Assembly: GCF_003576525.1 (NCBI RefSeq) | Contig: NZ_QWUA01000056.1 | Span: forward strand, 1 to 32,493 | Source: Rummeliibacillus sp. POC4 | Lineage (GTDB): Bacteria; Bacillota; Bacilli; Bacillales_A; Planococcaceae | DNA: 32,493 bases | Reading direction: 5' to 3' | In this document: positions 23,868 to 32,440 of the stretch, piece after piece | Numbering within the stretch: the first letter of the stretch is position 1 | Layout: each line of letters starts with the position of its first letter | Made by a program: the position numbers and the translations under genes | Notes under the pieces: generated by a model | Database searches by the model: none | What the model saw: only the letters and a program-made list of their open reading frames with translations | What the model was told of the DNA's origin: nothing

Positions 23868-24293
23868 TTGAAAGAAACAAATATTTTTCAACTGATACAT
23901 GCAAACGAATTAGTGAATAATGCGAATATCCTGCAATTTTCGCAACGTATTCAAAATTATATAGGAATTTCACCTATTTTGGTTCTTAGTGAGCTTAAAC
24001 AAAATGGACCCCAGAAGCAAACCGTACTGGCTGAGGAATTAGGCTATTCACCAGGGGCTATGACGAATATTGCTTCAAAGTTAGTAAAAGAGAGATATGC
24101 AGAGCGTCAATATAATGCAGATGATCGCAGAAACGTATTGTTAGCAATTACCGAACTAGGATTAAAAGCATTAGAGGAAGCGCAAAAGGTAGGAAATGAA
24201 ATTCAAGTAGAACTATTCAGCATGTTAAGTAAAGAAGAAATAGAACAATATTTGTCCATCCAACAAAAACTTCTGTCTATAATCGATAAATGA
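23868..24293 (+). CDS. MarR-family transcriptional regulator
   Basis: 141 residues. Winged helix-turn-helix at about 40-105: QKQTVLAEELGYSPGAMTNIASKLVKE, wing with NADDRRNVLLAIT carrying the DxRxxxLxLT signature. Translation starts at TTG, 6 nt after AGGAGGA; no ATG is available nearby. It is co-transcribed with the SDR gene and likely binds the AT-rich double palindrome before it, and perhaps the matching element at 19907-19923. It differs clearly in sequence from the MarR gene at 21.4 kb. Confidence 0.88.
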   Translation: MKETNIFQLIHANELVNNANILQFSQRIQNYIGISPILVLSELKQNGPQKQTVLAEELGYSPGAMTNIASKLVKERYAERQYNADDRRNVLLAITELGLKALEEAQKVGNEIQVELFSMLSKEEIEQYLSIQQKLLSIIDK

Positions 24294-24303
24294 TAAAACA
24301 GAG

Positions 24304-24346
24304 ATTGCCGACGTTGTCAAATTCATGACGACATCGGCAATTTTTT
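24304..24346 (+). terminator. Terminator of the SDR-marR operon
   Basis: A 15-bp stem with one mismatch (24304-24318 with 24327-24341, GC-rich base ATTGCCGA/TCGGCAAT) is followed by a six-T run. Confidence 0.9.
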
Positions 24347-24406
24347 AATTTAAGGAGTTGCCCAAATCTCCTACAAAAAAATATAAAAAAGACTAGGCAT
24401 ATAATT

Positions 24407-25027
24407 TTATACACCTAACCCTTTCCAAAAAAAGTCACCAATATTTTTCGCCATATCATCGATTGAAGTGAAAAAAGCTTGACCATTTTCATCACGATGA
24501 TTTCCAACGTTTAATAACGATGTGAATAACTGTGTTACAAACTTAGAATCATGCTGTGGGATTTCTCCCTTTTCCATGGCCTCCATTAAAGTGTGCTGAA
24601 TAATCTCATGCATCTTTTCCTCGGATTGTTTCATTTTCTTTTTTTGTTCTTCAGATAAACTAATCTTGGCATCACGCATAAAGTTATTTAAGTCAATGTC
24701 TTCCGTTGCAGATAAATGGATTTTAATGAGTTGATGGAATCGTGATTTTAGTGGAAGCTCATCCCTATTCAAAATGTTAGAAATTTGCTCACGAATATAA
24801 TCCATCATCACAATCATACAGTCCGTGTATAATTCTGCTTTTGTAGAGTAGTAATAGTAAATGGTTGCTTTTGTTAAATTACAAGCTTTAGCAATATCAT
24901 CCATAGAAACAATTTTATAACCATTTTGAAGAAATAATTTTGTCGCAACTTCTAAAATAATGGACTTAGTGGGTTTATCTTGTTGATCATGACGAGGTCT
25001 ACCTAGGCTTCGTTGTTTTTGTTGCAC
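24407..25027 (-). CDS. TetR-family transcriptional regulator
   Basis: 206 residues. Helix-turn-helix at about 38-62 (SMDDIAKACNLTKATIYYYYSTKAELY), the classic TetR pattern with the Tyr-rich recognition helix; the remaining two thirds are the ligand-binding helical domain. The open frame reaches an ATG at 25051, but TAGGAGC lies 8 nt before an in-frame GTG at 25027, whereas the ATG has no ribosome binding site, so I use the GTG. It is divergent from the MMPL exporter gene and presumably represses it and itself. Confidence 0.88.
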   Translation of the reverse strand: MQQKQRSLGRPRHDQQDKPTKSIILEVATKLFLQNGYKIVSMDDIAKACNLTKATIYYYYSTKAELYTDCMIVMMDYIREQISNILNRDELPLKSRFHQLIKIHLSATEDIDLNNFMRDAKISLSEEQKKKMKQSEEKMHEIIQHTLMEAMEKGEIPQHDSKFVTQLFTSLLNVGNHRDENGQAFFTSIDDMAKNIGDFFWKGLGV

Positions 25028-25061
25028 TGCAATCGCTCCTAAATACGCCATTTTTTACTAC

Positions 25062-25113
25062 AGTATAGCATAAGATAAAAAGCTTGAATAATTAACTAAC
25101 CAGTATATATAAT
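25062..25113. promoter_or_regulatory. Divergent tetR/MMPL promoters with operator candidate
   Basis: Plus strand: TTGAAT (25084-25089) and TATAAT (25108-25113), 18 bp apart, drive the MMPL gene. Minus strand: extended -10 TGCTATACT (25062-25070) drives tetR. TTAACTAACCAGT (25092-25104) lies between the exporter's -35 and -10 and looks like one TetR half-site; the other half is not well conserved. Confidence 0.5.
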
Positions 25114-25145
25114 TAAATCATTAACATGAGGATGGTGAATATTGG

Positions 25146-27359
25146 ATGAAAAGAGGACCGTTAGAGCTTTGGGGTTCACTGGTTGGTGGAAAAAAGACGA
25201 GTTGGATTCCATTGGTTGTTTGGGTATTATTAGTTACTGTTTTATCTTTCCTTTGGCCGCAAATAAACAGTATAGAAAATGGATCAGCTAATGATTTACC
25301 AAAAGAGTTAATGTCACAAAAAGCGGAGCAATTAATAAGTGATGAATTTTCAAGTGATTCAGGAAATCCGTTATTAGTGGTTTGGCATAGAAATGATGCA
25401 TTAAAAGATGATGATATTGAAGCTATTCAAAATGTCTATAAAAATTTAATGGATCAGCCGTTAACTAAGCAACAATCAATTCCACCACTTGGGACTCTGC
25501 CATCACAAGCGATAAAAGCAGAAGTATCTGAAAATGGTACTACAATTGTTACACCTATCTTTTTTGACAAGGATGCATCTACTGATGTATTAAAAACGAA
25601 TGTAGAAAAATTTGAGAAACTAGTTACAAAAGAGTTAGGGGAAGATCCTTTTAGTAACAAATTATCTGAAAGTGGTTTACATTTACGATTATCAGGACCT
25701 GTAGGTATTCAAATTGATGCAGTCAGCTTATTCTCTCAAGCCGATGTGAAACTAATGATTGCAACAGTATTATTAGTATTAGTATTATTAATTCTATTAT
25801 ACCGTTCACCTATTTTGGCAGTCGTACCATTATTAGTTGTTGGGTTTGCTTATGGTTTAATAAGTCCATCTCTAGGTTTCTTTTCTGAACAAGGATGGAT
25901 TACAAAAGATGCACAAGCTGTATCTATTATGACAGTATTATTATTTGGTGCAGGAACAGATTATTGTCTATTTTTAATCTCAAAATATAGAGATATTTTA
26001 TATGAAGAAGAGAATCGTTTTAAAGCGATGAAAATAGCGGTAAAAGAATCAGGTGGTGCTATAGCCATGAGTGCCTTGACGGTCGTCATTGGGTTGTTGA
26101 CACTTAGTCTAGCACACTATGGATCTTTCCAAAGATTTTCAATACCATTTAGCTTTGCGGTTCTTTTAGTAGGAATTGCATCATTAACAGTTTTACCAGC
26201 ATTATTGGTGCTAATAGGTAGAATAACTTTCTATCCATTTATCCCTCGTACTGTAGAAATGGAGAAGGCAAGAGCTGAAAAGAAAGGGAAAGTTTTTAAA
26301 GAACCAAAGCCAAAACATCGATTCAGTCGTAAAATTGGCCATGTTGTAACTCGTAAACCTTGGACTGTTATTATTACCACAATAATCTTATTAGGCGGGC
26401 TAGCAACGTTTGTGCCTAAAATACAATTTACCTTTGATTTGTTATCGTCGTTCCCAAAAGACATTGCTTCGAGAGAAGGTTTTCAACTAATATCTGATAA
26501 TTTTAGTCCTGGTGAATTAGCGCCAGTAAAGGTTATTGTAGATACTGATGGTAAGAATATAGATTTACAAAAAGAGTTAAAAAAACTATCTAATGTTGAT
26601 CAAGTTAACAAGCCACTGACAGGCAAAACTAGAGAGGAACTTCAATTAGTAGAACTCTATCTTGATGGAAATCCATATTCAACGGAAGCAATTGAACAAA
26701 TACCTAAGCTTAAAAAACAAGTAACAGCAATACTACAAGATGTGGGTATTCAAGACGCTAGTAAACGTGTATGGATTGGTGGGGAAACCGCTACTCAATA
26801 TGATACAAAGCAAACTATTGAACGAGATGAATCTATTATTATACCAACAATGATTGCTATCATTGCGCTGTTGTTACTTGGATATTTACGTTCGATTACA
26901 GCAACTCTATACTTAATCGGTACAGTTGTTTTATCTTATTTTGCAGCATTAGGTGCAGGTTGGTTAATATTACATTACTTCTTTGATGCAGATGCTATTC
27001 AAGGATCAATCCCGCTTTATTCGTTTGTATTTTTAGTGGCACTCGGCGAAGATTACAATATATTTATGGTATCTGAGATTTGGAAAAAGAGAAAAAAGCA
27101 AGATCACCATTCTGCAGTTTCCGATGGAGTAGTACACACAAGTAACGTTATTACGTCAGCAGGTCTAATTTTAGCTGGTACTTTCGCAGTGTTAGCAACT
27201 TTGCCTATTCAAGCATTGGTACAATTCGGTGTGGTAACAGCAATAGGCGTTTTACTGGATACTTTTATCGTCCGTCCATTACTTGTACCTGCTATAACTA
27301 CAGTTTTAGGCAAGTATGCTTTTTGGCCAGGGAAACTATTTAAGAATGCAGATAAATAA
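25146..27359 (+). CDS. MMPL/RND-family transporter
   Basis: 737 residues, similar in size to B. subtilis YdfJ. It has two halves, each with one membrane helix, a large extracellular loop (about 40-195 and 425-565) and a bundle of five helices. The first bundle has FGAGTDYCLFLISKYRD and the second ALGEDYNIFMVSEIWKK, whose buried Asp-Tyr pairs are the proton-relay motif of the family. A positively charged linker lies at about 370-400. MMPL proteins export lipids or hydrophobic drugs using the proton gradient. Control by the divergent TetR regulator suggests inducible efflux. The ATG follows GAGGATGGTG, a loosely spaced ribosome binding site. Confidence 0.9.
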   Translation: MKRGPLELWGSLVGGKKTSWIPLVVWVLLVTVLSFLWPQINSIENGSANDLPKELMSQKAEQLISDEFSSDSGNPLLVVWHRNDALKDDDIEAIQNVYKNLMDQPLTKQQSIPPLGTLPSQAIKAEVSENGTTIVTPIFFDKDASTDVLKTNVEKFEKLVTKELGEDPFSNKLSESGLHLRLSGPVGIQIDAVSLFSQADVKLMIATVLLVLVLLILLYRSPILAVVPLLVVGFAYGLISPSLGFFSEQGWITKDAQAVSIMTVLLFGAGTDYCLFLISKYRDILYEEENRFKAMKIAVKESGGAIAMSALTVVIGLLTLSLAHYGSFQRFSIPFSFAVLLVGIASLTVLPALLVLIGRITFYPFIPRTVEMEKARAEKKGKVFKEPKPKHRFSRKIGHVVTRKPWTVIITTIILLGGLATFVPKIQFTFDLLSSFPKDIASREGFQLISDNFSPGELAPVKVIVDTDGKNIDLQKELKKLSNVDQVNKPLTGKTREELQLVELYLDGNPYSTEAIEQIPKLKKQVTAILQDVGIQDASKRVWIGGETATQYDTKQTIERDESIIIPTMIAIIALLLLGYLRSITATLYLIGTVVLSYFAALGAGWLILHYFFDADAIQGSIPLYSFVFLVALGEDYNIFMVSEIWKKRKKQDHHSAVSDGVVHTSNVITSAGLILAGTFAVLATLPIQALVQFGVVTAIGVLLDTFIVRPLLVPAITTVLGKYAFWPGKLFKNADK

Positions 27360-27360
27360 A

Positions 27361-27405
27361 TACATCAAAAAAGCTGAGAGATGTTATCTCAGCTTTTTTG
27401 ATGTA
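27361..27405. terminator. Bidirectional terminator after the MMPL gene
   Basis: A perfect 19-bp inverted repeat (27361-27379 with 27387-27405) with a central GCTGAGA/TCTCAGC helix and A6/T6 flanks begins directly after the stop codon. Confidence 0.92.
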
Positions 27406-27555
27406 ACCATATAAAACTAATTAGTTGCTCCTTTTGTTCAATTTATCCCCTAATAAAAAGACATAAAAATACTATTTCAAATTAATAAAAATGGAAAAAT
27501 ACTATTTTATACCAAAAAATAAATATTTTAAATTTACAAAAAATTGATATAGACT

Positions 27556-27590
27556 AAATGATATGAATCATTTACAATATGATTTGTAAA
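27556..27590. repeat. Two overlapping small palindromes
   Basis: AAATGAT (27556-27562) inverts to ATCATTT (27567-27573), and TTTACAA (27571-27577) inverts to TTGTAAA (27584-27590). They share 3 bp. They lie about 110-140 nt before the binding-protein gene and could be an activator site or RNA stems. Confidence 0.4.
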
Positions 27591-27633
27591 AAAGTCTAAC
27601 AAAGTATTAACAAGCATAAAACTATATCAAATA

Positions 27634-27666
27634 AATATTCAGATTATACCAATTTATCTGAATATT
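27634..27666 (+). promoter_or_regulatory. Two CodY-like boxes before the liv operon
   Basis: AATATTCAGATTATA (27634-27648) and ATTTATCTGAATATT (27652-27666) match 11 and 12 of 15 positions of the CodY consensus AATTTTCWGAAAATT. Together they form the inverted repeat TATTCAGAT/ATCTGAATA. CodY, activated by branched-chain amino acids, would repress the transporter when these are plentiful. Confidence 0.6.
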
Positions 27667-27697
27667 ATGAATATAGTTTTGACAAGGGGGATATGGT

Positions 27698-28894
27698 ATG
27701 AGTTCAAAGAAATTAAAAAGATATGCATCGGTATTTTTAGCTTCATCTTTAGTCGTTGGCGTTTTAGCGGGGTGTGGAAGTAAGGATGAAAAATCTTCAA
27801 GTGGCAAGAAAAGTAGTGATGAGATTAAAATCGGCTTAAATTTGGAATTATCTGGGGCTGTAGCATCTTATGGTTCTGGTATTTCAAAAGGAGCTAAACT
27901 TGCCATTGATGAGATCAACAAAGCAGGTGGTATTGACGGCAAAAAGATCGTACCAGTTGAAATTGATAACAAATCAGATGCGGCTGAAGCAACATCTGCG
28001 GCTATTAAGTTAGCAACACAAGAAAAAGTAGTAGCACAAGTGGGTTCTGCAACATCTGGAAATACAGTTGCTGCAGTGCAAATTGCGAATAAATATAAAA
28101 TGCCTGTTATTGGGCCTTCTGCAACATCTGAAACTGTAACAGTAAGTGAAAAAGGCGATTTAAATGAGTTCGCCTTCCGTACATGCTTTATCGATCCATT
28201 CCAAGGTCAAATCGCTGCGAACTTTGCACTAGATACTATAAAAGCGAAAAATGTAGCTATTTTTGCAGATAGTGCAAGTGATTATGCAAAAGGATTAGCC
28301 AAATCATTTAAAGAAACCGTTGAGAAAAATGGTGGCAAAGTTGTAGCGGAGGAATCGTATGTTGCAAAAGATACGGATTTCAAATCTACTTTAACGCGTT
28401 TAAAGTCTAAAAAACCTGACTTTATCTATATCCCAGGCTATTACGAAGAAGTTGGTTTGATTATTAAACAGGCCCGCGCGGCTGGTATTGATGTACCTTT
28501 GATGGGTGGAGATGGATGGGATTCACCTAAAATGGTTGAGTTAGCAGGTAATGATGCGCTTAATAAAACATACTTTACAAACCATTATTCAGCTGAAGAT
28601 CCAGATGAAAAAATTCAAAAATTTGTTGAAGCATTTAAAGCAGCTAATAGTGATCAAGCACCGGATGCATTTAATGCGTTGGGCTATGATACGGTCTATT
28701 GGTTAAAAGATGCAATTGAACGTGCAGGATCAACAGATGGTGAAAAAATTAAAGACGCATTAGCAGATACAAAGGACTTGTCATTAGTTACAGGTAATTT
28801 CTCAGTGGATGAAAAACATAACCCAGTAAAAACAGCAACAGTTCTTGAATTTAAAGACGGTAAGCAAGTATTCAACTCTAAAGTTAATCCTTAA
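27698..28894 (+). CDS. livK: Branched-chain amino acid ABC transporter, binding lipoprotein (LivK-like)
   Basis: 398 residues. Signal peptide with lipobox LAGC (Cys26), then a Ser/Lys linker, then a type I periplasmic-binding fold of the leucine-binding family (IKIGLNLELSGAVASYG, GAKLAIDEINKAGGIDGKKI, QVGSATSGNTVAA, VIGPSATSETVT, FRTCFIDPFQGQIAANFA). The SATS pairs at the mouth of the cleft are where LivK-type proteins hold the amino acid backbone. AAGGGGG precedes the ATG. It heads a five-gene operon in the classical K-H-M-G-F order. Amide- or urea-binding relatives share the fold, but CodY-like boxes favour branched-chain amino acids. Confidence 0.9.
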   Translation: MSSKKLKRYASVFLASSLVVGVLAGCGSKDEKSSSGKKSSDEIKIGLNLELSGAVASYGSGISKGAKLAIDEINKAGGIDGKKIVPVEIDNKSDAAEATSAAIKLATQEKVVAQVGSATSGNTVAAVQIANKYKMPVIGPSATSETVTVSEKGDLNEFAFRTCFIDPFQGQIAANFALDTIKAKNVAIFADSASDYAKGLAKSFKETVEKNGGKVVAEESYVAKDTDFKSTLTRLKSKKPDFIYIPGYYEEVGLIIKQARAAGIDVPLMGGDGWDSPKMVELAGNDALNKTYFTNHYSAEDPDEKIQKFVEAFKAANSDQAPDAFNALGYDTVYWLKDAIERAGSTDGEKIKDALADTKDLSLVTGNFSVDEKHNPVKTATVLEFKDGKQVFNSKVNP

Positions 28895-28906
28895 TGCTTT
28901 GGTTAA

Positions 28907-28945
28907 GAAAAGGGGGGACGGTCCTCCCTTTTCGTATTTATTTCT
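28907..28945 (+). terminator. Partial terminator between livK and livH
   Basis: An 11-bp stem with one G-U pair (GAAAAGGGGGG at 28907-28917 with CCTCCCTTTTC at 28923-28933) is followed by GTATTTATTTCTTTTT. As it lies inside the operon, it probably lowers permease and ATPase expression relative to the binding protein. Confidence 0.75.
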
Positions 28946-28964
28946 TTTTAAAGGAGTGGGATTT

Positions 28965-29840
28965 ATGGAGTGGTTGCAACAGTTAATCAATGGTATTTCA
29001 CTCGGAAGTATATATGCATTAATTGCCCTCGGTTATACGATGGTATACGGCATTATTAAACTGATCAATTTTGCGCACGGTGATGTGTTTATGATTGGTG
29101 CGTTTATAGGTTTTTTAGCTATTGCAAGATGGGATTTAGGATTCTTTCCAGCATTACTATTAGCAATGGTTGTTTGTGCAATATTGGGGGTATTAATTGA
29201 ACGTATTGCTTATAAAAGATTACGTAATGCAACACGTATCGCAGCATTAATTACAGCAATTGGTGTATCACTTTTGATTGAATATACGACCATATTCTTC
29301 AGGGGTGCACAGCCAGAGGCATATCCAGATGTTATTTCAAATAAGACATTTAACTTTTTAGGTGCACAAATTAGTATGCAATCCATTATGATTTTATCAG
29401 TATCCATCGTACTAATGCTTATCCTACAATTCATCGTACATAAGACAAAGATTGGTAAAGCGATGCGTGCAGTATCTTATGATGTTGAAGCAGCACGCTT
29501 GATGGGAATCAATGTAGATAATACCATTTCAGTAACATTTGCAATTGGTTCTGCACTTGCTGGTGCAGCAGGTGTTATTTTTGGTGTTTACTATACGAAA
29601 ATTGATCCTTTAATGGGGATTATACCAGGGGTGAAAGCATTTGTAGCAGCTGTGCTTGGAGGCATTGGCATAATTCCAGGGGCAGTAGCTGGAGGTATGG
29701 TGCTCGGTGTTGTTGAAACGGTTGTTAGTGCATTAGGCTTCTCCTTATGGAGAGATGCAGCTGCCTTTGTTATTTTGATCTTAATCTTAATCTTTAGACC
29801 TGCGGGGATATTTGGCAAAAACACCCGTGAGAAAGTGTAG
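28965..29840 (+). CDS. livH: Branched-chain amino acid ABC transporter permease LivH
   Basis: 291 residues, about eight membrane helices, typical LivH. The start MEWLQQLINGISLGSIYALIALGY and the GAVAGGMVLGVVE and RPAGIFG motifs near the C-terminus are characteristic; the segment AVSYDVEAARLMGINV is the ATPase-docking loop. The open frame extends 40 codons upstream across the intercistronic hairpin, but AAAGGAGTGG directly before ATG 28965 and the conserved N-terminus fix the start. Confidence 0.93.
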   Translation: MEWLQQLINGISLGSIYALIALGYTMVYGIIKLINFAHGDVFMIGAFIGFLAIARWDLGFFPALLLAMVVCAILGVLIERIAYKRLRNATRIAALITAIGVSLLIEYTTIFFRGAQPEAYPDVISNKTFNFLGAQISMQSIMILSVSIVLMLILQFIVHKTKIGKAMRAVSYDVEAARLMGINVDNTISVTFAIGSALAGAAGVIFGVYYTKIDPLMGIIPGVKAFVAAVLGGIGIIPGAVAGGMVLGVVETVVSALGFSLWRDAAAFVILILILIFRPAGIFGKNTREKV

Positions 29841-29852
29841 GTGACGGTACTT

Positions 29853-30800
29853 ATGAAAAAGTCTAAAGTATTTTGGATATATGTTGCAGTAGCTCTAGTC
29901 GTCTATGGCATTGTGGAATTTTTGATTTCAAACGGAAATTTAGATATGTATTATTCAAATTTATTTATTACAATTGCGATTAATGTGATTTTAGCTGTTA
30001 GTTTACATTTAGTGATTGGGATTACAGGGCAGTTCTCAATTGGTCATGCAGGGTTCTTAGCAGTGGGCGCGTATATTTCGGCTATTTTCACAACAAATCT
30101 AGGATGGCCATTCCCAGTAGCATTGTTAATAGGGGCCTTTGTAGCAGCTATTGCGGGATTAATCGTAGGGATTCCTACACTCCGTTTAAAGGGTGATTAC
30201 CTAGCAATTGCTACACTTGGATTTGCTGAAATTATTCGAATTGTATTCTTGAATATTGATTACGTTGGTGGGGCAGCAGGTATGCAAGTAGATTATCTAA
30301 CAACTTGGTCTTATGCATTTTTTGCTGTGCTTATTACGATTATTGTTATTTCAAATTTTACAAACTCACGTCATGGACGTGCATGTATTGCGGTTCGGGA
30401 AGATGAAATTGCTGCAGATGCAATGGGAATCAACACCACTTTCTACAAAGTATTAGCATTTGCTATTGGTTCATTTTTTGCTGGACTTGCAGGGGGGTTA
30501 TTCTCTCATAACTTCTTTATTATCCAACCATCACAATTTGGCTTCTTAAAGTCCTTCGATATTTTAATCTATGTTGTACTAGGTGGTCTGGGTAGCCTAT
30601 CAGGATCAATTATTGCTGCGATACTTTTGACTATTATTTCGTTATATCTACAAGATTTCCCTGAAACTCGTATGATAATCTATAGTTTAGTATTAATCAT
30701 TGTGATGTTATATCGTCCATCTGGCTTAATGGGAACGAAGGAAGTTACCGATCTTTTCAAATTCGGCAAGAAATCGAGAGGAGGTAATGTAAATGAGTAA
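29853..30800 (+). CDS. livM: Branched-chain amino acid ABC transporter permease LivM
   Basis: 315 residues with eight to ten membrane helices. Family motifs include LVIGITGQFSIGHAGFLAVGAY, PTLRLKGDYLAIATLGF, the docking loop AVREDEIAADAMGINTT and LGGLGSLSGSIIAA. A GTG at 29841 would add four residues, but AGGTGA lies 8 nt before ATG 29853, so I take the ATG. It forms the membrane heterodimer with LivH. The 3' end overlaps livG by 8 nt. Confidence 0.92.
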   Translation: MKKSKVFWIYVAVALVVYGIVEFLISNGNLDMYYSNLFITIAINVILAVSLHLVIGITGQFSIGHAGFLAVGAYISAIFTTNLGWPFPVALLIGAFVAAIAGLIVGIPTLRLKGDYLAIATLGFAEIIRIVFLNIDYVGGAAGMQVDYLTTWSYAFFAVLITIIVISNFTNSRHGRACIAVREDEIAADAMGINTTFYKVLAFAIGSFFAGLAGGLFSHNFFIIQPSQFGFLKSFDILIYVVLGGLGSLSGSIIAAILLTIISLYLQDFPETRMIIYSLVLIIVMLYRPSGLMGTKEVTDLFKFGKKSRGGNVNE

Positions 30801-31569
30801 CCTTCTTTTAAAAGTTGAGAATGTTGGGATACAATTTGGTGGTTTGAAGGCTGTTTCAGGCTTAAATATGGATATGCATCAAGGTGAACTTATTGGCTTG
30901 ATCGGTCCAAATGGTGCTGGGAAAACGACTAGCTTTAATATGTTAACCGGTGTTTATAAACCGACAGAGGGTGTTATAACGTTTGATGGAAAAAAGACGA
31001 ATAACATGTCACCTCACCAAGTTACAAAAAGTGGCGTAAGTCGTACATTTCAAAATATCCGTTTGTTTAAAGAGCTTTCTGTTCTAGATAATGTAAAAGT
31101 AGCAAACCATTCACTTGCTCACCATTCTGTATTAAGTTCTATTTTACGTTTGCCAAGTTACTTCTCTGGTGAAGCGAAAATGGAACAACAATCGATTGAA
31201 TTTCTAAAGATTTTTGGTTTAGACAAATATATGCATGAGCTAGCTAAAAACCTCCCTTATGGAATGCAGCGTCGGCTAGAAATTGCCCGGGCATTAGCTG
31301 CAAAGCCTAAGCTCTTATTATTAGATGAGCCTGCAGCTGGTATGAATCCTCAAGAAACTCATGATTTAATGGAGTTAATTGCTCTAATTCGTGAGAAATT
31401 TGATTTAACCATTCTTTTAATCGAACACGATATGGGACTTGTCATGGGGATTTGTGAAAGGATTTATGTTCTTGACCATGGTCAACTCATTGCTCATGGG
31501 AATCCAGAGGATATTCGTAACAATCCAAAAGTTATTGAAGCTTATTTAGGTGAGGAGGTTACAGGATGA
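30793..31569 (+). CDS. livG: Branched-chain amino acid ABC transporter ATPase LivG
   Basis: 258 residues. Walker A GPNGAGKT, Q-loop TFQNIRLF, the LivG-type signature LPYGMQRRLEIARAL (in place of LSGGQ), Walker B LLLLDEPAAGMNP and the switch His in LIEHDMGLVM are present. The long insertion between Q-loop and signature and the ending VIEAYLGEE are typical of LivG. GAGGT precedes the ATG, which overlaps the end of livM. Confidence 0.94.
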   Translation: MSNLLLKVENVGIQFGGLKAVSGLNMDMHQGELIGLIGPNGAGKTTSFNMLTGVYKPTEGVITFDGKKTNNMSPHQVTKSGVSRTFQNIRLFKELSVLDNVKVANHSLAHHSVLSSILRLPSYFSGEAKMEQQSIEFLKIFGLDKYMHELAKNLPYGMQRRLEIARALAAKPKLLLLDEPAAGMNPQETHDLMELIALIREKFDLTILLIEHDMGLVMGICERIYVLDHGQLIAHGNPEDIRNNPKVIEAYLGEEVTG

Positions 31570-32276
31570 TGCTGAAGGTAAATGACATCAATGTGTTTTA
31601 CGGTAATATTCAAGCATTAAAGGGAGTCTCCTTAGAGGTAAACGAAGGTGAAATTGTCACATTAATAGGCGCAAATGGAGCGGGTAAGAGTACACTTTTA
31701 AAGACATTGTCAGGATTATTAAAACCAAAACAAGGTACAATTGAATACCTTGGTAACTCTATAGCAGGAAAGGCTGCACAATCTATTGTAAAGGCTGGGA
31801 TTTCACAGGTTCCAGAGGGACGGCGTGTTTTTGCAAATATGACAGTAGAAGAGAATCTGGAATTGGGTGCGTATTTACGAAATGACCGTGCGGGCATAGC
31901 AAAAGATAAAGAACGCATTTTTGGGATTTTTCCTATTCTTTTAGAACGCCGAAAACAATTATCTGGTACATTATCAGGTGGTGAACAGCAAATGCTTGCA
32001 ATGGGGCGGGCAATAATGGCTAGACCAAAGCTGTTATTGTTAGATGAGCCGTCTATGGGACTAGCGCCAATCATGGTAAAAACGATTTTTAATACGATAG
32101 AAGAAATTCGAAAAGAAGGCACAACAATTCTTTTGGTAGAACAGAATGCCCATATGGCTCTTTCTATAGCTGACCGATCCTATGTAATTGAAACGGGTAG
32201 AGTTGTACTATCAGGCACTGCGAACGAACTAAAAGAGACTGAACAAGTGAAAGCTGCATATTTAGGTGGATTATAG
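31566..32276 (+). CDS. livF: Branched-chain amino acid ABC transporter ATPase LivF
   Basis: 236 residues. Walker A GANGAGKS, QVPEGRRVFANMTVEENL (the LivF hallmark following the Q-loop), signature LSGGEQQMLAMGRA, Walker B LLLLDEPSMGLAP and switch-His replacement region LVEQNAHMALSIAD, in which the usual His after the Walker B strand is Gln as in other LivF proteins. ATG 31566 overlaps the livG stop by 4 nt and is immediately followed by a second ATG; GGAGG lies upstream. It pairs with LivG. Confidence 0.94.
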   Translation: MMLKVNDINVFYGNIQALKGVSLEVNEGEIVTLIGANGAGKSTLLKTLSGLLKPKQGTIEYLGNSIAGKAAQSIVKAGISQVPEGRRVFANMTVEENLELGAYLRNDRAGIAKDKERIFGIFPILLERRKQLSGTLSGGEQQMLAMGRAIMARPKLLLLDEPSMGLAPIMVKTIFNTIEEIRKEGTTILLVEQNAHMALSIADRSYVIETGRVVLSGTANELKETEQVKAAYLGGL

Positions 32277-32283
32277 AAAGAAA

Positions 32284-32323
32284 GGGGACGGCCTATAAGT
32301 TATGAAGATTACGTAGCAGTCCC
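32284..32323 (+). other. Weak stem after livF
   Basis: GGGAC (32285-32289) can pair with GTCCC (32319-32323) around a poorly structured loop, followed by TTCTTCT. It may be a weak first terminator. Confidence 0.3.
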
Positions 32324-32398
32324 TTCTTCTATAAAAAATATTCACTATGAAGTTTTGCTCTTGCAGTTATGTGATCAAATTATTCCATCCTTGTTCCG

Positions 32399-32440
32399 AA
32401 GGACGTGTCTCAGAAGGGATTTTTAGATACGTCCTTTTTT
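32399..32440 (+). terminator. Terminator of the liv operon
   Basis: GGACGTGTCT (32401-32410) pairs with AGATACGTCC (32425-32434) with one G-U pair, followed by six T residues. The last 53 nt of the window hold no feature that I can support. Confidence 0.85.

Larger units (their letters stand above)
27406..27697. other. Intergenic region upstream of the branched-chain amino acid transporter
   Basis: Very AT-rich non-coding stretch. It contains two overlapping palindromes (27556-27590) and two CodY-like boxes (27634-27666), described separately. I could not fix a promoter: TTGATA (27544-27549), TATGAT (27578-27583) and TTAACA (27607-27612) occur, but none has a partner at correct spacing. Confidence 0.5.

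Noticed and set aside
27676-27690. TTGACA just before livK as a -35 box
   Set aside because: It lies only about 15 nt from the start codon and overlaps the ribosome binding site, so no -10 box can follow.
31610-32122. 170-residue minus-strand open frame within livF
   Set aside because: Antisense shadow of the ATPase gene; no ribosome binding site or recognisable domain.
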